A program made the position numbers and the translations under genes. Below are positions 43,020 to 48,428 of a stretch of DNA of 48,428 nucleotides, in pieces. Position 1 is the stretch's first letter. Each line of letters starts with the position of its first letter. The notes below the pieces were generated by a model. It searched no databases. It was not told where the DNA came from and saw only the letters and a list, made by a program, of their open reading frames with translations. The stretch is from Polytrichum commune. Taxonomy: Eukaryota > Streptophyta > Polytrichopsida > Polytrichales > Polytrichaceae. The stretch lies in assembly GCA_950295325.1 (NCBI GenBank), contig OX485804.1:56608001-56656428 (forward strand), written 5' to 3'.

Positions 43020-43985
43020 TTAGGTAGTTACCACAAGGTAATGTCTATTGTGGCTCAAGCCTTTGGTCATGGCTATGACCTATGAGACTCTCTCGGCTAC
43101 AATCTTGCCCTAGCCATCTCAGGCCTCTCAGTTTGTAACGCTCACACTTTGGCTATTCGCCCTCTTTGAATATAGCTCAAGCTTTGGCTTCCCGCTCACT
43201 CCCTCTAATCTACTCTTAGGCTATTGCCCTTTCACCTTCCCTGTGGAAGTTACTTCTATCTTGACCTTTCACTAGTCATGCCTCTATACCGATGGCTTGA
43301 GAGTATTGCCTTCATGCCTGCCATTAGTCTTCACTCCCTCTCACAGGGCAAGTGACTTAACTCACATGATTATTGCCTACTAAGTTCTTTTCCATTCAGG
43401 CTCAACTCTCTCTAATCTCTGTAGTTAATCGCCACTCCGGACGCTTCCCTCTCTAACTTTCCATCTCAAGTTGTTTCTTTTCTCACCACACACTGGCGAT
43501 AAGCTCACGTCCCAGGCTACAACCCTTCCTTGACGCTCTAGTTTTTTCTCCTTTTCAGCAGGCAATTGTCTCTCTCAGACATATTACCCTCGCTAACTTC
43601 TCTCAAGACTATTTGCCTCCTCTCGACTCTGGCCTATTGCCTAAGACTTCTCATTTTTGACATTCCAATTTCTCACGACATTAATGTGATCTCTTGCCTA
43701 CTGTCTTTCACTCTCCATCACTTCTTCAGGCCATTGCCCTTTCTTTCTCAGCAATTAGCCCTCACTTGCTATCTCAGATTGAGAGAAAGCATCTCTCATG
43801 CTTATGGCCATATTCTCACTACGACCATTGCTAACTCTCAGACATTACTTACAATATTCCTGGCCCTCTTGGCGGATTATGTGTCTATTTCAACGCTCAT
43901 AGCCATTATCAACAATTGCACCAAACATGACTTTCTTTCAGAAACATAGCAACCAATATTTCACTCCAAATAATTGCACTTTGAC
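43020..43985. repeat. C/T-rich degenerate array with recurring GGCTATTGCCCT
   Basis: Over nearly 1 kb the plus strand is strongly pyrimidine-rich. GG(C)(T/C)ATTGCC(C)T-type words recur every 40-60 bp (for example near 43152, 43217, 43300, 43371, 43606, 43630, 43691, 43729) between CTCTC-rich spacers. This is a heavily decayed minisatellite-like array. A 127-codon frame inside (43566-43949) starts with TTG and is composition-driven. Confidence 0.5.
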
Positions 43986-45733
43986 AAACTTTTACTCTCA
44001 ATGTCGGAGTTTTCCAATTGAGTTGAGTCCGCTCGGCTCTTGATTAATGCTATCCTACAAGCTTCTTGCTTGGCTAAATGGCCAACTCAATCACTGAGTT
44101 TCAACATTCACCGCCTATCGCTATCCTATGTTGAGACTATGTACGATTCTACGCAATGAAAATAGCATGTCTACGTCTTTGCTCACCTCCTCCTTATGGT
44201 GTCGAGGAGGAGGAGGAGTCGGTTAGGGTTGTGACCGATTTCCAATGGCAATTGCCCCTAACTTCCACTTCAAATGACATGTGAAGTCTATTAGCCGGAT
44301 GAATACCGTCAAAGTTCAAAAATTGCCTAATTCGGCTACGCTATGGCCAAAAATCGGTCTTACATCTACCATCAAGTGAATTGTCACTTGAATGGTAAGT
44401 CCGTTTGCTACCAAACCCCTCCTCATACCATTAGGATACCTTGTAGAATCCCCTTCCCTTTGGATACTTGATCCATATCCATCATTAGCACTAAACACCC
44501 ACCAAAAATCATCACACTTTCAAAGTTTCTATTGAAAACCCTTATGTCTAAGGTTTTCATTCATAAATCATCCATCCCTTAGTCTTTAAAATAATTGCCT
44601 TAAAGTCCTACCATACTATTACACTACTAGGAAGACCTTGTAAGCCCTCCCATGTGCCTATATATTTTTTATAACAACATTTATAGGCTAAGCACATTTT
44701 GCACATCATTCTCCTAATAGAAACCTCCTATGCACTCATGAATGTTTCCATGGGCCTCAAAGGGTGCACCCCCTTAGGACCTTGATGGTAGGGGGGGGGG
44801 GACCCAATGTTAGACTGGTAGAAAGGTCAGTACATGGTATCAATACACAATATTAGTATGGCTATCAAAGAACTTACCTAGCCGGTATCAAATTGTAATA
44901 CCATAACACTATATTAAATAATTTGAGTCCATTATGTCAAATTAACATAAGCTGATGACAATAACACGAAGTCGTCCTAAACATAGGTTACAATATATCA
45001 ACAAGAAATATTTTAATATTCCCAAAACTAACGGTTTGCCAATATAAGCACATGAGTAGAGCACTTGAAACCTACTTCAACCATGAAATAAAAAGGTATA
45101 TAATCTAATATTAGCATGTGCAATTAAAAAATACGCTATTAAATATACTTATTTGAGCATACATACAAAATCACACTGTAATAAATGCATATTGATTCCA
45201 AAATAAAACAATAAAATAAACATCATATTATTTGGATATTTTGTATGAATATCCATCCAAAACCCAAAATAGTAGGATTTGTAAGTAATCCAAAGAGCAA
45301 TTATATTGAACCCACAATGCACATAGACTTACTCAATAGTCTAAGTCTACTATAATATTCAATATGTTGTTATAGTATTAGATCGAGTACAAAAAAATGT
45401 TGGATATTTTTTGTGGTTGTTCATAACCAAACAACTTAAATTCTACCAAGTTATCATTGGCATGCTTCACCCACGAGGCGACCAAGGTTGTCTTTTGCAA
45501 ATGTTATTTACTTTTGAGGGATGGATTGGGACTCACTATGATTTTACCATGGTTTCCATGCTATAGATATGGAATATGTGTCTATACATCTTGGAGCCTT
45601 GACCCATGCTCAGAATCCACTCTCCAACAAAAATTAAGATTTGTATCAAAACTTGTGTAATGATGAATCACATCTTCATCCCATGTTGGTTAGTAGTACT
45701 CCACCTGACTTTGTTGGAAATGAGGACTAGAAG
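43986..45733. other. AT-rich intergenic DNA
   Basis: Contains an 11-nt G run at 44791-44801. No gene supported. Confidence 0.4.
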
Positions 45734-46912
45734 TTACAAAATTTGGTTGAGACTAAGCTCTTGCCACCTAAACCAATTTAGCATTTGTCTCACCTCCAAG
45801 ACGTAAATTAGCATATATCCTTCATGACAATCCACAACAAACAAAGACGGTGGAGGATGAAAACTAGGAGGCTCACTGTAATGGTCTTCCTCATCGAACT
45901 CCTCACAAACCTCCCCATTGTCCAAAAGCCTAGTTTATGAAGGAGGAACATTCACACGACTTTGTGGCCAAAAACCATGCCTTAAAGTAGGGGGGGCTAT
46001 CTTATTGAAGGTCCATCAAAGCAAAACGAACATGAGTCCAATAGCCTATCCAAGTTCCATATCAATGGCAAAATGATCCACCGATTTGCTATCCACAAAC
46101 GATCCCAATATTTTATGAAGTACAACCCTTTATTGTCGTTTATAATATCTTTCATATTCTTTATAGGCATTGGTTTGCAAGGTTTAGGCTTCCCATCTGG
46201 TAACATTGTTTTACCTTTGTCCTCAATGCATTCAACAAGCACGCCCTCTGGTCAGCTCCAATCTTGCAACATCCACAATAGCATGGTTGGAATACCGTCA
46301 TCACGCACGTAAACCGAAATTGTTGAGCCTTTGTGTGCCCAATCTATTATTGAGCTCCACTCTATAGATAAAGTTCTATAAATGCTTTGAGATCATGCAC
46401 CTCTTCAATCATATGTGGGATGATGGGAATGTTATCCAAATCCATATACAACTTCATCAAGAGTGAGATTGTTGGAAAATCCTCCTCATGCAACTTCATG
46501 TTCCACCTTTTAAAAGATGCATCAATATCATCGTGTGTGTGGCCCACCAAAAGAAATAATGCAAAGGCCTCTTTAAAATGAAAGCAATTTTCTCGCAATT
46601 ACAAGATCACCATGGTGTTTTGGCAATAAATTTAAGCATTTTTTTCCCATTTAGTATCACTTCTTGTAGAGATGTTAATCCGACATTCTCAGATACCGAT
46701 CTTGAAGAATAAGCAAACAATTTCTCCATATTATGAAAAAGCTTTGCAAATGACCCAATGGTGTGGTTTGAATCTGCAAGATACAAATTAAGAGCATAAT
46801 GGGCAAAATTGACATTATTATATTCATGAGTAATCATCTCTACATGAATAATAATAATAAACTCATTATCAAGTTGTGAAGTAAAATAAGTACTCTTTGA
46901 TATCCAAGCCAA
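45734..46912 (-). pseudogene. Decayed GHTHDDID-type (DUF7869-like) transposon-associated gene
   Basis: Minus-strand fragments in order: 46912-46607 (MAWISKSTYFTS..., with THEYNNVNFAHYALNLY), 46598-46362 (KEAFALFLLVGHTHDDIDAS, then KRWNMKLHEEDFPTISLLMK, then IPHMIEEVHDLKAFIELYL), a frameshifted stretch near 46320-46250 (GHTKAQQFRF, then YVRDDGIPTMLLWMLQDWS), 46242-45997 (VECIEDKGKTMLPDGKPKPC, then NDNKGLYFIKYW) and 45925-45734. Stops and at least one frameshift separate the fragments. The LLVGHTHDDID motif is typical of an uncharacterised, repetitive family spread across plants and oomycetes. Function unknown; the copy is dead. Confidence 0.6.
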
Positions 46913-48428
46913 AGATGGGATAACACTTTATTTTGGATTATTTATAACTACATTAAGATTCCAAAGTCATTTACGAATTAAAAATGTATAGTTAATCTAC
47001 TAAGCTTTTAAAGTCAAATATAAGTGTAATGCACTACTAGTATGAACAAGGCTATTGTGGAGCCAATTTTCCACTCGTAGTGTGAGCAAGGCTATTAAAG
47101 AATCTCGATTGAAAGGATTGGTGCCATCCAACTATTGGGAGTTTACTAGAGACAAGCCATAGTACCACTAGTAGTGTGAGCAAGGTTACCAAGGAGCCTT
47201 AGCCGTAATAATTGATGGCGATCCAACTAGTGAGAATTAACTAGTGGCAACTCTTTTTAACTTAGAAAAGTGACATGGGGTGAGCACTTTGCATAAGGAA
47301 GGTTTGCATGGCAAGGGACCATCTTCCTCATAGCTCTATGGTGGGGTTGTTTTTGCCATTAGACACTTCTCCTCCTCATAATTTTCTAGAGAGGGTACGC
47401 AATAGTTTAAGCTCGGGGGGGGGGGGGGTAGTCATTGGTTGGAGTAGCAATATATGTGCGAACAAATGATAGGGTGTTTTAAAAACATGGGAGCAAAAAA
47501 ATATAAATGGACTTAAGAGTAATATAGGGTATCAAAAATGGCACTGGACATCTTTAAAGTACTATAGGGTATGGAATAATAAGTCATTTGGAATTATAAG
47601 TAATGCAAGCCATTTTTCTATCAACCCAAAGTAGAAAATTACATGATGATAGCATGTGAAAAAAAGAAGAGAATTGAAAGTAATACCCCCCTATAAAATA
47701 GTGGTTGTTCGCACCTATATCCTTAACTTTTTAACACAGTGCCTCCCCCGAGAGTTTAAGCTAGGTTAGCTTGTTATATTGGTATTAAAGCTATAACAAA
47801 TCTCATGTGTCATTGATTTTGTATTATCAAAAGTAAATCATGAAGCGGAATCCGATCTTGTCGAGGAACATCTTATTAGATCAATCAGTAGATATAATAA
47901 TTCACTATTTAACATTGTGGCTCCATGCATTTGATCATTTTGGCGTGTAATCATTTTGGATGCTCGAAATTACCTTTTAACTTCTAATCACTACAATGGT
48001 CTTTGATTTTAACCTAGTCATCTCCTAATAATTTTTTTAATATCCATAATTTAAGTTTTATGTAGCTAAGTTTGTATATATCCTTAAAATCATCCAACCA
48101 ACCTCATCACTTTTTAATTCCTAAATAATCTTCAAATTGATCAAGAAATCAATTGAATCCTTTATATGAATTAGCAATCTAAATTGATTACACCTATAAT
48201 TCTAAGTTGCACAACGAAGAAATCAATTTGTAGGTTAGCTACAGCTTGGTGGATTATTCTGAGGACCCGAGTTGATTCCACGCCAAATGATTAAACGAAT
48301 GAAGCCGAACAAAGTTGATTAATGAAAGGTCATTTTCACTTTGTAAATTCGCCTCAATGATGAAAGATTATATTTTGATAGATCTCTTTTGATACTACCA
48401 TGTCAATAATGAATAAGTTTATTAAGTT
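46913..48428. other. AT-rich intergenic DNA with short repeats
   Basis: Contains the repeat at 47034-47250 and a 14-nt G run at 47415-47428. No gene supported up to the window end. Confidence 0.4.
47034..47250. repeat. Degenerate tandem repeat, about 93-bp unit
   Basis: TAGT(G/A)TGA(G/A)CAAGG(C/T)TA recurs at about 47040, 47078 and 47172. The last two units also share AAGGA/GGAGCC, TGxxATCCAACTA and GAGTTTACTAG/GAATTAACTAG. Confidence 0.55.

Noticed and set aside
43566-43949. 127-codon plus-strand open frame, membrane-protein-like
   Set aside because: It begins with TTG, lies wholly in the C/T-rich array, and its Leu/Ser/Thr composition follows directly from that base bias.

Overview
This is a window of nuclear DNA from a land plant: intron-rich genes with GT-AG junctions, a plant AP2/ERF transcription factor, a nuclear TilS with a transit-peptide-like N-terminus, AT-rich intergenic DNA and many small decayed transposons. 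An intact POC1-type centriole/basal-body gene implies a plant with flagellated sperm, such as a bryophyte, lycophyte or fern. I cannot place the species further from sequence alone.

The gene-bearing half is 1-25 kb. It starts with the last exon of an unidentified gene (25-129). A three-copy degenerate repeat (871-2277) follows. Next come POC1 (+, 2484-8748, about 14 exons), a two-domain glyoxalase I (+, 10962-13703, 8 coding exons) and an intronless TilS/RSY3-type tRNA(Ile)-lysidine synthase (+, 15111-16520). A 177-nt foldback hairpin lies 132 nt past the TilS stop codon. From 17 to 23 kb there is decayed DNA: exon-like remnants, a four-copy repeat, a 652-bp non-autonomous hAT element with perfect inverted ends and an exact 8-bp target duplication, a glyoxalase I pseudogene fragment matching exons 5-8 of the intact gene, and a diverged tandem duplication. 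An intronless AP2/ERF factor (-, 23102-24766) with polyQ, two LxLxL repression-type motifs and a Cys/His cluster closes the gene-rich half.

From about 25 to 48 kb I find no intact gene. This part is AT-rich with short repeats and MITEs: a 221-bp element with a second partial copy at 39.9 kb, a Tourist-like foldback with TTA duplication, a Stowaway-like element with TA duplication plus a relic, a poly(A)-tailed retroposed segment, tandem arrays with periods of about 29, 50, 80 and 134 bp, a C/T-rich degenerate array, poly-G tracts, and a decayed minus-strand gene with a GHTHDDID motif typical of a transposon-associated uncharacterised family (DUF7869-like).

The intact genes do not form a pathway; they are independent housekeeping or regulatory genes (centriole assembly, methylglyoxal detoxification, plastid tRNA modification, transcription). 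The most notable points are the glyoxalase I in which the fourth metal-ligand Glu reads as Lys, the miRNA-like hairpin downstream of TilS, the well-delimited hAT element with an internal palindrome cluster and a tRNA-like A/B-box segment, and the Cys/His motif in the ERF protein. All exon boundaries were read by eye from splice sites, reading frame and family similarity; no database search was run.
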